NCBI GenBank assembly: GCA_944338265.1
Contig: CALVLO010000003.1
Location: forward strand, 1 to 23,911
DNA: 23,911 bases
Direction of reading: 5' to 3'
Source: an uncultured Clostridia bacterium
GTDB taxonomy: Bacteria > Bacillota > Clostridia > Christensenellales > Borkfalkiaceae
The notes below the pieces were generated by a model. It did not search any database and was not told the DNA's origin. It saw only the letters and a program-made list of their open reading frames with translations. This document shows, one piece after another, positions 1-6,321 of this stretch (position 1 is the first letter of the stretch; each line of letters opens with the position of its first letter). Position numbers and translations under genes: made by a program.

Positions 1-292
1 CAAAGAAGCTGCCCTGCGTGCTGCTGTTGGGATCTGCCTGCCCTTCGAGCGCCGTCTTCTCCTCGTAGGAGATGCCGTTCGCCGCAAAGGCAGCTTCGCT
101 CGCATCGGCGAGCGCCTGTTTGTTCTCCTCCGAGATCTCGAGCAGAACGTTATATCGGATATCCACCGTCTTGGAGACGGGCTTATCGAGCGCGTTGTTG
201 AAGCCGAGCACCGCAAGGAGCACGATGCCCGCGATGAGCAGCACCGCCGAGACGGCTGCCCACACATACAGCAGGCGGGATCTCTTATTCAT
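1..292 (-). CDS. secF: SecF, protein-export membrane subunit (N-terminal part only)
   Basis: This is the first ~97 residues of a minus-strand protein that runs off the left edge. It starts MNKRSRLLYVWAAVSAVLLI, giving a short basic N-terminus, one hydrophobic segment (about residues 7-29), then NALDKPVSKTVDIRYNVLLE, which begins the periplasmic/extracellular domain. SecF works with SecD to pull translocating polypeptides through SecYEG using the proton gradient. The call rests mainly on position: the ATG (290-292) overlaps the secD stop (285-287) in ATGAATAA, a translationally coupled arrangement normal for secD-secF. The GGAGG within the secD 3' end can serve as its ribosome binding site. 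The conserved SecF transmembrane motifs lie outside the window, so the identification is good but not complete. Confidence 0.75.
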   Translation of the reverse strand, partial: MNKRSRLLYVWAAVSAVLLIAGIVLLAVLGFNNALDKPVSKTVDIRYNVLLEISEENKQALADASEAAFAANGISYEEKTALEGQADPNSSTQGSFF

Positions 293-1808
293 CGTCCTCT
301 ACCTCCTCCCGCTTGAAATTGCAAAAACTTCCCTGCTTTTTGGTAAGCGCCGCCATGATCGCCCACGCGAAGCGGCAGATCAGCAGCGCGCAGACGCCCG
401 AGAACACCGCCGTAAGCCCCATGATGAACGCCGCGGCTTGCAGCGAAGGCAGGGCGATGAAGTAGACGACGAAGGCAAACAGCGCCAAGACGATATGCAC
501 ATCCAAGATCTTCCAAAAGACCTTTTTATACCCCGTCTTCACGGAGGAGGCAAACGTCTTGCCGAGCGCATACTCCTTGCGCGCCGCCTCGAACGCCATC
601 GCATTGCATGCAGAGAGCAGGAGCGAGGTCACGAGGAAGGCGATGAAGCCCTCTACGCTCAGATAGAGGAAGGGGATCGCCCACACGCACAAGATCGTCG
701 CGAACAGAAACAGCAAATAGGTATAGAGGTGCGCGAACGCCAACAGGCGGTAACGCACAAAGAAGAACGCCATCATCGCGGCAAACAGCACGCCGAAGGC
801 GATATACAGCCACATGAGCGCATCCGCCCCGTATGCCGCGGGAATTTGCAGCGCATCCCCCGCCGTAAAGGCAAGGTCGCTCTCCGTGCCTGCAATGGCG
901 CTGTCCAGAAGGATGGCGGTAGTGCGCGCCGTCGCAGAAGTATAGCTGCCGCTGATATAGAGCGAACGCCCCGTTAAAGGCTCGCTCACCGTAAGCGAGA
1001 TGACCGCCGTATCGCCCACATAGAAGTAGATCGAATTGGTCGTGGAAGAGGAGCTCGAATCATCGGACGAGCTGCCCGCCTCCGCCGTCGCCTTGGCGAG
1101 CGCATCCGCGCCCTTTTGGGTAAAGCGGAGGGCAACGAAGTGCGTCCCCGCAGAGGAGCCCGCGCTCACGCCCTTTACATAGTCTGCGACCGTCTCGCCC
1201 TTTTGGATGCGGAAGACGTCCGTCGCCGCATCTTCGCTCGCGCCGTAGCGGACGCCGAACTCGCCCGTGAACACAAAGCGGCTGATGGCAAAGTACTCGC
1301 CGTCCATCATCTCGGGCAGGAAAACTTCGATGGTATAGCCGTCGCGCACGGCAACGCGCGTGCCGTCCTCATTCAGGCGGGAGAAGCGCTCTGTGATCGT
1401 CTCCACCGCGGCGGAAAACGCCTTGGAAAAGCTTTCGAGCACTTCGCCGTTCTCGCCGCACGCCGTCCCCACTTCCAAGTAGAGCGCGCCGTTTGCCGCG
1501 GCGCGGTATTTTGCCTCGTACTCCGCGCGCTCCGCCTCGTCTGCAATGCCGCCGAGGTCGTTTGCATACTGCTTGGCGGAGATGACGCCTTCGGGATAGT
1601 ACACGGCAGAATATCCGCCGCCGCTGTACACCTCGCTTGCAGTATATACGCCGCCGAGATCGGCATCCTTGGCGATCGAGTTCAAGATGCTATCGAACTT
1701 GCGGCTGCCCTTCGGCCCGAAATTGAACGAGACGAGGCAGACGACGCACAACAGGGCGATCAAAAGCGTGTACAGTACAAGCAAAAGCACCGATTTTTTC
1801 TTGCCCAT
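285..1808 (-). CDS. secD: SecD, protein-export membrane subunit (divergent)
   Basis: A 507-residue SecD homologue. The layout matches the family: an N-terminal TM (about 7-28), a large exported domain including the family-like stretch ALRFTQKGADALAKAT (about 226-241) and YFYVGDTAVISLTVSEPLTG (about 261-280), then five hydrophobic segments from about 331 to 478. The C-terminal block EAARKEYALGKTFASSVKTG followed by KKVFWKILD aligns with the SecD signature FERIREELRRGK...AF.TILDAN. SecD uses the proton motive force with SecF to assist translocation at the membrane. Oddities are a Ser/Thr-rich linker (about 246-258) and replacement of the normally invariant DAN motif by ACN at 400-402, so the proton-relay Asp is absent. 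The start has a clear AGGAGGAAGCAATG. A promoter lies about 100 nt upstream within the scfB terminator. Confidence 0.88.
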   Translation of the reverse strand: MGKKKSVLLLVLYTLLIALLCVVCLVSFNFGPKGSRKFDSILNSIAKDADLGGVYTASEVYSGGGYSAVYYPEGVISAKQYANDLGGIADEAERAEYEAKYRAAANGALYLEVGTACGENGEVLESFSKAFSAAVETITERFSRLNEDGTRVAVRDGYTIEVFLPEMMDGEYFAISRFVFTGEFGVRYGASEDAATDVFRIQKGETVADYVKGVSAGSSAGTHFVALRFTQKGADALAKATAEAGSSSDDSSSSSTTNSIYFYVGDTAVISLTVSEPLTGRSLYISGSYTSATARTTAILLDSAIAGTESDLAFTAGDALQIPAAYGADALMWLYIAFGVLFAAMMAFFFVRYRLLAFAHLYTYLLFLFATILCVWAIPFLYLSVEGFIAFLVTSLLLSACNAMAFEAARKEYALGKTFASSVKTGYKKVFWKILDVHIVLALFAFVVYFIALPSLQAAAFIMGLTAVFSGVCALLICRFAWAIMAALTKKQGSFCNFKREEVEDDE

Positions 1809-1909
1809 TGCTTCCTCCTATATACGAACGGAACGTGCCGCCGCACGGGCAAAAGCGCCCGCAAAAGCGCGACAGGACCTTATATTCCAATAAAGTCTCA
1901 CTTCTAACC

Positions 1910-1938
1910 ATTATATAAAAAAAGGGCGCGTCCGTCAA
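1910..1938 (-). promoter_or_regulatory. Promoter of secD-secF, embedded in the scfB terminator
   Basis: On the minus strand there is a -35 TTGACG (1933-1938), a 17-nt spacer and a perfect -10 TATAAT (1910-1915). Transcription would start near 1903 and leave a leader of about 95 nt before secD. The -35 lies in the loop of the terminator hairpin and the spacer contains its 3' arm and T-tract. Confidence 0.7.
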
Positions 1939-1951
1939 GCCGAAACGCGCC
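1917..1951 (-). terminator. Rho-independent terminator of scfB
   Basis: Minus-strand stem with arms GGCGCGT (1945-1951 read on minus) and ACGCGCC (1925-1931), a 13-nt loop and a run of seven T (1917-1923). It begins about 20 nt after the scfB stop codon, and it overlaps the secD promoter. Confidence 0.75.
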
Positions 1952-1970
1952 GCTTTTCCAATTTTTTCGC

Positions 1971-3278
1971 CTAATTTTCGCGTGATTTGCGCGCGGCGAG
2001 AACGTGCATCGCACACTCGATGCGCTTCTTCATCATGGCGCAAGTCATCTCGTAGGGCTCGTTGATATCGCCGTTATAGTGGTAGTTGTTCGCGCTGCAC
2101 CCGCCCGAGCAGATGAATTTCGCAAAGCAGTTTTCGCACTTCTTGCGTGTGAACAGACAGGACGAGGCAAATTTTTGGCGGATCCCTTCGTCGAGCTTAC
2201 CTTCGAACACGTTGCCCATCTTCCATTTCGGATCGCCCGCGAACTGGTGGCAGGGGTAGAGATCGCCGTTCGGGACGACGGAGAAGTATTCGTTGCCCGC
2301 GCCGCACGCCGAAACGCGCTTTTGCAGGCAGGGGCCCCCCTCCAGGTCGACGTGGAAGTGGAAAAAGAGAAAGCCCTTCCCCTCCGCCTCGCGGCGGATA
2401 TACTCGTCACAGAGCTTTTCGTACTCGCGCTCGATCTGCGGGAGATGCTCCTCCCTGATCTGCAGATCGGGCAGGTCGGTGACGACGGGCTCGAGCGAGA
2501 TGGAGTCGAACCCCTCATCCGCAAGAAAGAGCACATCCTTGGAAAAATCGAGATTTTTCGCCGTGAACGTGCCGCGCACATAGTAGTGCTTGTCGCCGCG
2601 GATCTGAACGAACTTTTTGATCTTTTGGATAACGGCATCAAAGCTCCCCTTGCCCGAAACGGTCTTGCGCACCGCATCGTGCACCTCTTTGCGCCCGTCC
2701 AAAGAGAGGACGACGTTCTCCATCTCCGCATTGAGGAAGGCGATGGCGTCGTCATCGAGCAAAAGCCCGTTGGTCGTCGTCGTAAACAGGAAGCGCTTGC
2801 CGCACTTTGCCGCCTCCGCCTTGGCGTAGGCGACCGTCTCTTTGATGACGGAGAGGTTCATGAGCGGCTCGCCGCCGAAGAAGTCGACTTCCAGCACCTT
2901 GCGGCTTCCGCTCTCGCGGATGAGGAAGTCGATGGCAGCCTTCGCCGTCTCCAAGCGCATCATCTCGCGCGCGTTGTGATAGGCGCCCTCGTCCGCAAAA
3001 CAGTATTTGCAGCGGAGATTGCAGTCGTGGCAGATGTGGATGCACAGCGCCTTGACCTCGTGCGATTTCACGGGCGCAGTCTTCGCCTCTTCGGCGTACA
3101 AGAGCCCCGCCTCTTTGAGCCCCTCGATCTCGGCAAGGGCGGCTTTGAGCTCTTCATCGGAGAGGGAAACGGGCTCGCCCCGCAAGAGGCGCGCCGTCGC
3201 CTCGTCGCACTCGTGCAGCGCGCCGCTGCCCGTATCGTATGCGTAAAAATGATCGTGATAACGGAATGTATGTACCAT
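1971..3278 (-). CDS. scfB: ScfB, radical SAM/SPASM maturase of the SCIFF peptide
   Basis: A 435-residue radical SAM peptide maturase. The CxxxCxxC motif for the [4Fe-4S]-SAM cluster is CNLRCKYC at residues 86-93, followed by the usual FFGGEPLMN glycine-rich segment. The C-terminal SPASM region has many cysteines for auxiliary clusters (CGAGNEYFSVVPNGDLYPC, CENCFAKFICSGGC, late CAMM). In characterised Clostridia this enzyme forms Cys-Thr thioether crosslinks in the SCIFF peptide, which is encoded immediately upstream here (scfA). The N-terminus MVHTFRYHDHFYAYDTGSGA matches the family's precursor-recognition region, which sets the ATG at 3276-3278. An in-frame TTG at 3320 would add 14 residues, of which AAGA are encoded by a hairpin; this is less likely. 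The Shine-Dalgarno is separated from the ATG by that hairpin. The biological role of the SCIFF system is not established. Confidence 0.93.
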   Translation of the reverse strand: MVHTFRYHDHFYAYDTGSGALHECDEATARLLRGEPVSLSDEELKAALAEIEGLKEAGLLYAEEAKTAPVKSHEVKALCIHICHDCNLRCKYCFADEGAYHNAREMMRLETAKAAIDFLIRESGSRKVLEVDFFGGEPLMNLSVIKETVAYAKAEAAKCGKRFLFTTTTNGLLLDDDAIAFLNAEMENVVLSLDGRKEVHDAVRKTVSGKGSFDAVIQKIKKFVQIRGDKHYYVRGTFTAKNLDFSKDVLFLADEGFDSISLEPVVTDLPDLQIREEHLPQIEREYEKLCDEYIRREAEGKGFLFFHFHVDLEGGPCLQKRVSACGAGNEYFSVVPNGDLYPCHQFAGDPKWKMGNVFEGKLDEGIRQKFASSCLFTRKKCENCFAKFICSGGCSANNYHYNGDINEPYEMTCAMMKKRIECAMHVLAARKSREN

Positions 3279-3285
3279 AGTTATT

Positions 3286-3310
3286 GCGCCCGCTGCGGGC
3301 GCATCCTCCC
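3286..3310 (-). promoter_or_regulatory. Split ribosome binding site of scfB with an intervening hairpin
   Basis: On the minus strand GGGAGG (3305-3310) is followed by two nt, a perfect 7-bp hairpin with 3-nt loop (3286-3302), seven nt and the scfB ATG. Linear spacing is 26 nt, far too long; excluding the hairpin it is 9 nt, which is near optimal. No other Shine-Dalgarno precedes this ATG. Confidence 0.5.
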
Positions 3311-3312
3311 AA

Positions 3313-3346
3313 AAACGCAAAACAAGGAGCCGCGCAGATGCGCCGC
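3313..3346 (-). terminator. Imperfect terminator/attenuator between scfA and scfB
   Basis: Minus-strand hairpin with 8-bp arms and one mismatch (3339-3346 with 3329-3336, 2-nt loop), then a T-rich tail TTGTTTTGCGTTTTT. It looks like a leaky terminator that would let the short scfA message outnumber the scfA-scfB transcript. Confidence 0.4.
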
Positions 3347-3371
3347 CCCTTCCCTTGCACGGATGGCGGGA

Positions 3372-3530
3372 TTACTTTCTCTCGCCCTCGATCTTCTCTT
3401 CTCTCGTGATGCGCTCGCAGGACTGATTGCCCACGGTGCAGCTCGTCTTGCAGGCGGATTGGCAGGTGCTCCTGCACTCGCCGCAGCCCGTGATCTTCTT
3501 TGCCTGAGGCTTTGCGATGGTACGGATCAT
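3372..3530 (-). CDS. scfA: SCIFF RiPP precursor peptide (six cysteines in forty-five)
   Basis: A 52-residue precursor with six cysteines at 16, 19, 23, 27, 31 and 38 in the segment CGECRSTCQSACKTSCTVGN, almost identical to the family consensus. The leader is MIRTIAKPQAKKITG; the tail after Cys38 is charged (ERITREEKIEGERK). Cysteines are the donor residues for thioether bridges to threonines installed by ScfB, encoded next on the same strand. A strong AGGAG lies a few bases before the ATG, and a consensus promoter sits about 30 nt upstream. The family is widespread in Clostridia and the mature product's function is unknown. The frame opens upstream of this ATG, but the family N-terminus and the ribosome binding site fix the start. 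Confidence 0.95.
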   Translation of the reverse strand: MIRTIAKPQAKKITGCGECRSTCQSACKTSCTVGNQSCERITREEKIEGERK

Positions 3531-3557
3531 ATAGTATCTCCTGTCGTCTTTTTTCCC

Positions 3558-3586
3558 ATTATACAACGGCGCGGGAATTTTTGCAA
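3558..3586 (-). promoter_or_regulatory. Promoter of scfA-scfB
   Basis: Minus-strand TTGCAA (3581-3586), 17-nt spacer, TATAAT (3558-3563), about 28 nt upstream of the scfA ATG. Confidence 0.72.
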
Positions 3587-3588
3587 GT

Positions 3589-3757
3589 AAAAATCGATTG
3601 CCGCACAAAGTTTTTTCACCCGCATGCCGCGCGGCACTCCCGCGAAAAGCCTGCGGCGCAAAAATTCGCAAAACAATGCCTTAAAAAACCGTGCAGGGCA
3701 GCCCGCCAAAGCGGGCATTGGGGTCGCGCTTTCGGCATTTTTTCAAAAATCGATTGC
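3589..3757. repeat. 13-bp direct repeat flanking the divergent scfA / RNA promoters
   Basis: AAAAATCGATTGC occurs at 3589-3601 and again at 3745-3757. The first copy lies just upstream of the scfA -35; the second overlaps the -35 of the rightward promoter. The ~140 bp between them carry no gene; the only other structure seen is a 6-bp hairpin GCCCGC/GCGGGC (3701-3716). Confidence 0.6.
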
Positions 3758-3782
3758 ATTTTCGCCCTCCGTGTGCTATACT
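3754..3782 (+). promoter_or_regulatory. Promoter of the candidate RNA and zinc-ribbon gene
   Basis: TTGCAT (3754-3759), 17-nt spacer, TATACT (3777-3782). The predicted start point is about 3789, exactly where a 14-bp inverted-repeat arm begins. Confidence 0.65.
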
Positions 3783-3788
3783 CAAATC

Positions 3789-3940
3789 GCCACGCAAACT
3801 TCATAATTTGGTCCACAGGTGCGAAAAACGGCATGTTCGTATCTCTTTTTCCTGTGGATCGGAAGTTTGCGTGGCAGCAATCGGGGATGCGGGATGCAGG
3901 GGCGCACCCTCGGTTGAGGGCTGCGCCCTTTATATATTCT
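3789..3940 (+). ncRNA. Candidate structured RNA or riboswitch-like leader (unknown family)
   Basis: A promoter is followed directly by a large nested hairpin. The outer 14-bp arms GCCACGCAAACTTC (3789-3802) and GAAGTTTGCGTGGC (3862-3875) are perfect complements. The inner 8-bp arms TCCACAGG (3812-3819) and CCTGTGGA (3851-3858) are also perfect. They are separated by an asymmetric internal loop (9 nt and 3 nt) and capped by a 31-nt loop that contains a further CGAA/TTCG pairing. About 25 nt later comes a terminator (3900-3940), then a Shine-Dalgarno and the zinc-ribbon gene. The order promoter, structure, terminator, ribosome binding site is that of either a ~150-nt small RNA or a transcription-attenuating leader. 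I do not recognise a known aptamer, 6S RNA or SRP RNA signature. Confidence 0.5.
3900..3940 (+). terminator. Intrinsic terminator before the zinc-ribbon gene
   Basis: Stem GGGCGCA-CCCTC (3900-3911), loop GGTT, GAGGG-C-TGCGCCC (3916-3928, one bulged C), then TTTATATATTCT. It gives 12 bp of GC-rich stem and a moderately T-rich tail. It lies between the structured RNA and the next start codon, so it may be conditional. Confidence 0.6.
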
Positions 3941-3970
3941 CCTGCAAATTACGTTACGGAGGAGATAACC

Positions 3971-5692
3971 ATGAAATGCACCAAATGCGGCACGGAATTT
4001 GAAGGAAATTTCTGCCCCAACTGCGGAACTTCACGCAATGCGGAAGCACTCTGCCCGCAATGCGGAAAGCCGCGCAAGGAAAACGCGCGCTTCTGCCCGG
4101 ACTGCGGCTACGATTTTCTCGCGCAAACCACGCAGCCGCAGCCGACCCCGTAAACTGCGCCGCCCGCAAAGCCCGCGCCGCAGCCGCCCGCCCCTGCACC
4201 GTTCCCAAAACCCACCCCGCTCGTACGTGCATGTACATATTGTTACACTGCATATCATCCGTCCGTAACGCTCGCATTAGCGGTTATGGTGATGATGCTA
4301 TTCATCTGCCTCAGCGCTCCTCTGCTCACAAGCTTGCCGGAGCGCAGATATCTTAAATATCTTACGACAACAGATATCCTTGACTTTGTAAGAAATATCT
4401 TGTTTTGCATCGCACTCTGCACGATCTGCGTTGTCCTGCTCTATAAAAAATTTCCGTGGGGCGCACTCTTCCCCTTACATAAATCTCACATCCGCAGAAT
4501 GAACAGGCTCAACAAGGAGCAAGCAAAAAAGAAGCAGATACCATATTCTTTTCAAGATATCCTCCCTGCTAAAACAGGATCGCTCATTGTCATGCCGTTT
4601 TGGAAACTGTCCCTTTTCACCCTCATGGCAGTGCTTCTTTATTCGGCAAGTCTGGCAGGCGCTATTTACTTTGCCGTTGGCGGAAATCTTTGGATATGCC
4701 TTATTTCCGCCTTTTTGACGGCGGGCTTCTTATCCTTGTTTTGGCTGATTTACGCTTATACTTGCACAGCAAAAGGCTCGGCAGAGCAGCGGAAAGTCCT
4801 CTTAAAAGCCGTGTACGGAACAGAAACCCCTGCCCGCGGCGCAAAGCCCGTTATCACGTTTGGCGAACTCAACGCCGAACTCAAAAAGTACGATAAGGAT
4901 TGGGAAGACTACCTCTTATACAAAGCGCGCAAAGCCGCCTTCGAGCGCCATTCCTTCCTCTCTTCAGACGACGAGCGGAAGCGCCTGCTCGTGCGCAACA
5001 ACCTGCCGCACCTCATCTGTTGGGTGATCGTTCTGGCACTCACTTTGCTCACCTGCATCACATATTGGTCCTCCGTCACCAACATCTTCCGCCGCGACAA
5101 GCTGGCCTTCATTCAGATCGGCATTTTTTCGGGGGAAGTCACGGAACGCCTCGGTTCCCCTTACGAAGAGAAAGACGGTGAAAAGAAAGACGGCATCATG
5201 CAGTATTATCCGCGCCATTATGAACAGCTCCTTGAAGAGAACGATGCCTTCGACCCCGGTTCGCTCGAAGATATGGATGACCTCGAAGGCGCATTTGAAG
5301 ACTCCGTCAAGCTGGAAACCACGGAATTTGCCTATATCGAGATCACGCTGTGCAGCCAAGCCGATGCACCCGAAGAATACGGCGCCACCGTTGTACAGAG
5401 CATCTTCTTCGACCCCGCCCGCACGCGCAAGGATACGACCGTCGGGGAAATGAAGAGCATCACCGTTCTGTTCGCAGAGATCGAACAGGGCGCGCAGTAC
5501 GGCGCCGTGGTGGCGGATATTTCTTATGAAGACGGCAGCTTTTGGAGGGGGCTCGTACAGGCTTACCCGGAAGGCGACGCAAACGGCAATACCGTAACGC
5601 TCTCTTGGTGGGATTCCCTCTCCCAACAGACGCACACCGCACAGGCGACCATCGTAGAGGCGTATTCCAACACTTGGAACGGCATCCTGTAA
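3971..5692 (+). pseudogene. Zinc-ribbon, multi-TM protein with exported C-terminal domain; in-frame TAA at codon 61
   Basis: Read as one frame, 573 sense codons interrupted by a single TAA at 4151-4153. Domain order is: two CxxC zinc ribbons (CTKCGTEFEGNFCPNCG and CPQCGKPRKENARFCPDCG, residues 3-53); a proline-rich linker that continues across the stop (QPTP, stop, TAPPAKPAPQPPAPAPF); five hydrophobic segments (about codons 96-120, 138-155, 212-235, 238-262 and 351-376); then about 190 residues outside the membrane. The start of that last domain (FIQIGIFSGEVTERLGSPYE) resembles the BamE/SmpA-type motif GM..eeV...lG.P. The ATG has a strong GGAGGAG upstream. The linker composition and frame are identical on both sides of the stop, so this was one protein. 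It may be a recent nonsense mutation, a sequence error, or two separately translated proteins (60 aa zinc ribbon; membrane part from an ATG or other start near 4286). Function unknown. Confidence 0.65.
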
Positions 5693-5719
5693 CCCCACTC
5701 CCCACGCGGTAAAAACCAT

Positions 5720-5737
5720 CGGCATTCCGCAATGCCT
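5720..5737. other. Small hairpin after the zinc-ribbon gene
   Basis: GGCATT-CCGC-AATGCC forms a 6-bp hairpin shortly after the stop codon. The same GGCATTCCGC sequence recurs in the stronger terminator 50 bp downstream. Confidence 0.35.
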
Positions 5738-5771
5738 GTCCGTCCCATTTTCCGCGCAGCGATCAAATCAT

Positions 5772-5805
5772 AACGGCATTCCGCGGTATGCGAAATGCCG
5801 TTTTT
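5772..5805 (+). terminator. Terminator of the zinc-ribbon/membrane gene
   Basis: Stem AACGGCATT (5772-5780) and AATGCCGTT (5794-5802) with further CGC/GCG pairing inside, followed by a run of five T. It may also stop leftward transcription from the TIGR04086-like gene. Confidence 0.7.
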
Positions 5806-5839
5806 GCTGCAATTTTTATAAAGAGATGGCGAAAACCCG

Positions 5840-6043
5840 CCGCTCACTCCCTGCGCAGCTTCATCCCCACCAACGCACCCAATCCACCGAGGAGTGCGCA
5901 GACGACAAGCTCCGCCAAAAAGAGCGCCGTAAGCGAAAACAGCCGCTCATTCCCTGCGCAGTTTCATCCCCATCAGCGCACCCAATCCGCCGAGGAGTGC
6001 GCAGACAACAAGCTCCGCCAAAAAGAGCGCCGTAAGCGAAAAC
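5840..6043. repeat. Tandem duplication of the 3' end of the TIGR04086-like gene
   Basis: Two 101-nt copies, 5840-5940 and 5943-6043, differ at six positions and have no internal indel. All six differences are transitions. Copy 2 is the genuine end of the membrane-protein gene; copy 1 lies beyond its stop codon, in another frame relative to it, but keeps the same last residues and TGA. In the gene's frame five of the six differences are synonymous and one is Val/Met. Confidence 0.85.
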
Positions 6044-6321
6044 CCGCCGCCGACAATGGCAAAGAGCAGCATCGTGAACACCGCGCCCGCAACGCCCGCA
6101 ACGGCGCCCTTGATGAGCGCGCGCTCCCGCCGCACAAAGATGAGCGGGAAGAGGAAGCTCCCCACGCATTTGATCACCCAATTGATCGCGGAAACGACGC
6201 CCGCGGCAGGCACATACGCGCGGATAAAGACGGCGGCAAGCGCCAGAGCAACGAGGCAAAAGAGCGCATAAAAGAGCACGCTCAGCGTAATTTCAACAAC
6301 GGCACGGCGCAACGGCTGCAT
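5947..6321 (-). CDS. TIGR04086-like four-TM membrane protein
   Basis: A 124-residue protein made almost entirely of four hydrophobic segments (about 10-33, 39-62, 70-93 and 95-118), ending MGMKLRRE. Length, topology and location beside yajC and the SCIFF genes fit the uncharacterised Firmicute family TIGR04086, which I recall as being found in this neighbourhood; I cannot run the model here. There is no catalytic motif. A GGGAGG 8 nt before the ATG supports the start. It is on the same strand as yajC, but a terminator and 750 bp of palindromic DNA separate them, and I see no convincing promoter of its own, so it may depend on readthrough. Its 3' end is duplicated just downstream. Confidence 0.7.
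   Translation of the reverse strand: MQPLRRAVVEITLSVLFYALFCLVALALAAVFIRAYVPAAGVVSAINWVIKCVGSFLFPLIFVRRERALIKGAVAGVAGAVFTMLLFAIVGGGFSLTALFLAELVVCALLGGLGALMGMKLRRE

Noticed and set aside
3289..3320. scfB start at TTG 3320
   Set aside because: The extra 14 residues do not match the family, no SD precedes it, and part is encoded by the hairpin; the ATG at 3278 gives the expected N-terminus.
2004..3590. Long plus-strand open frame opposite scfB
   Set aside because: It is the antisense shadow of a clearly conserved radical SAM gene; its translation is Arg/Val-rich with no recognisable domain.
3789..3875. Mobile element with 14-bp terminal inverted repeats
   Set aside because: No target-site duplication, and the arms begin exactly at a predicted transcription start and lead to a terminator, which fits an RNA better.
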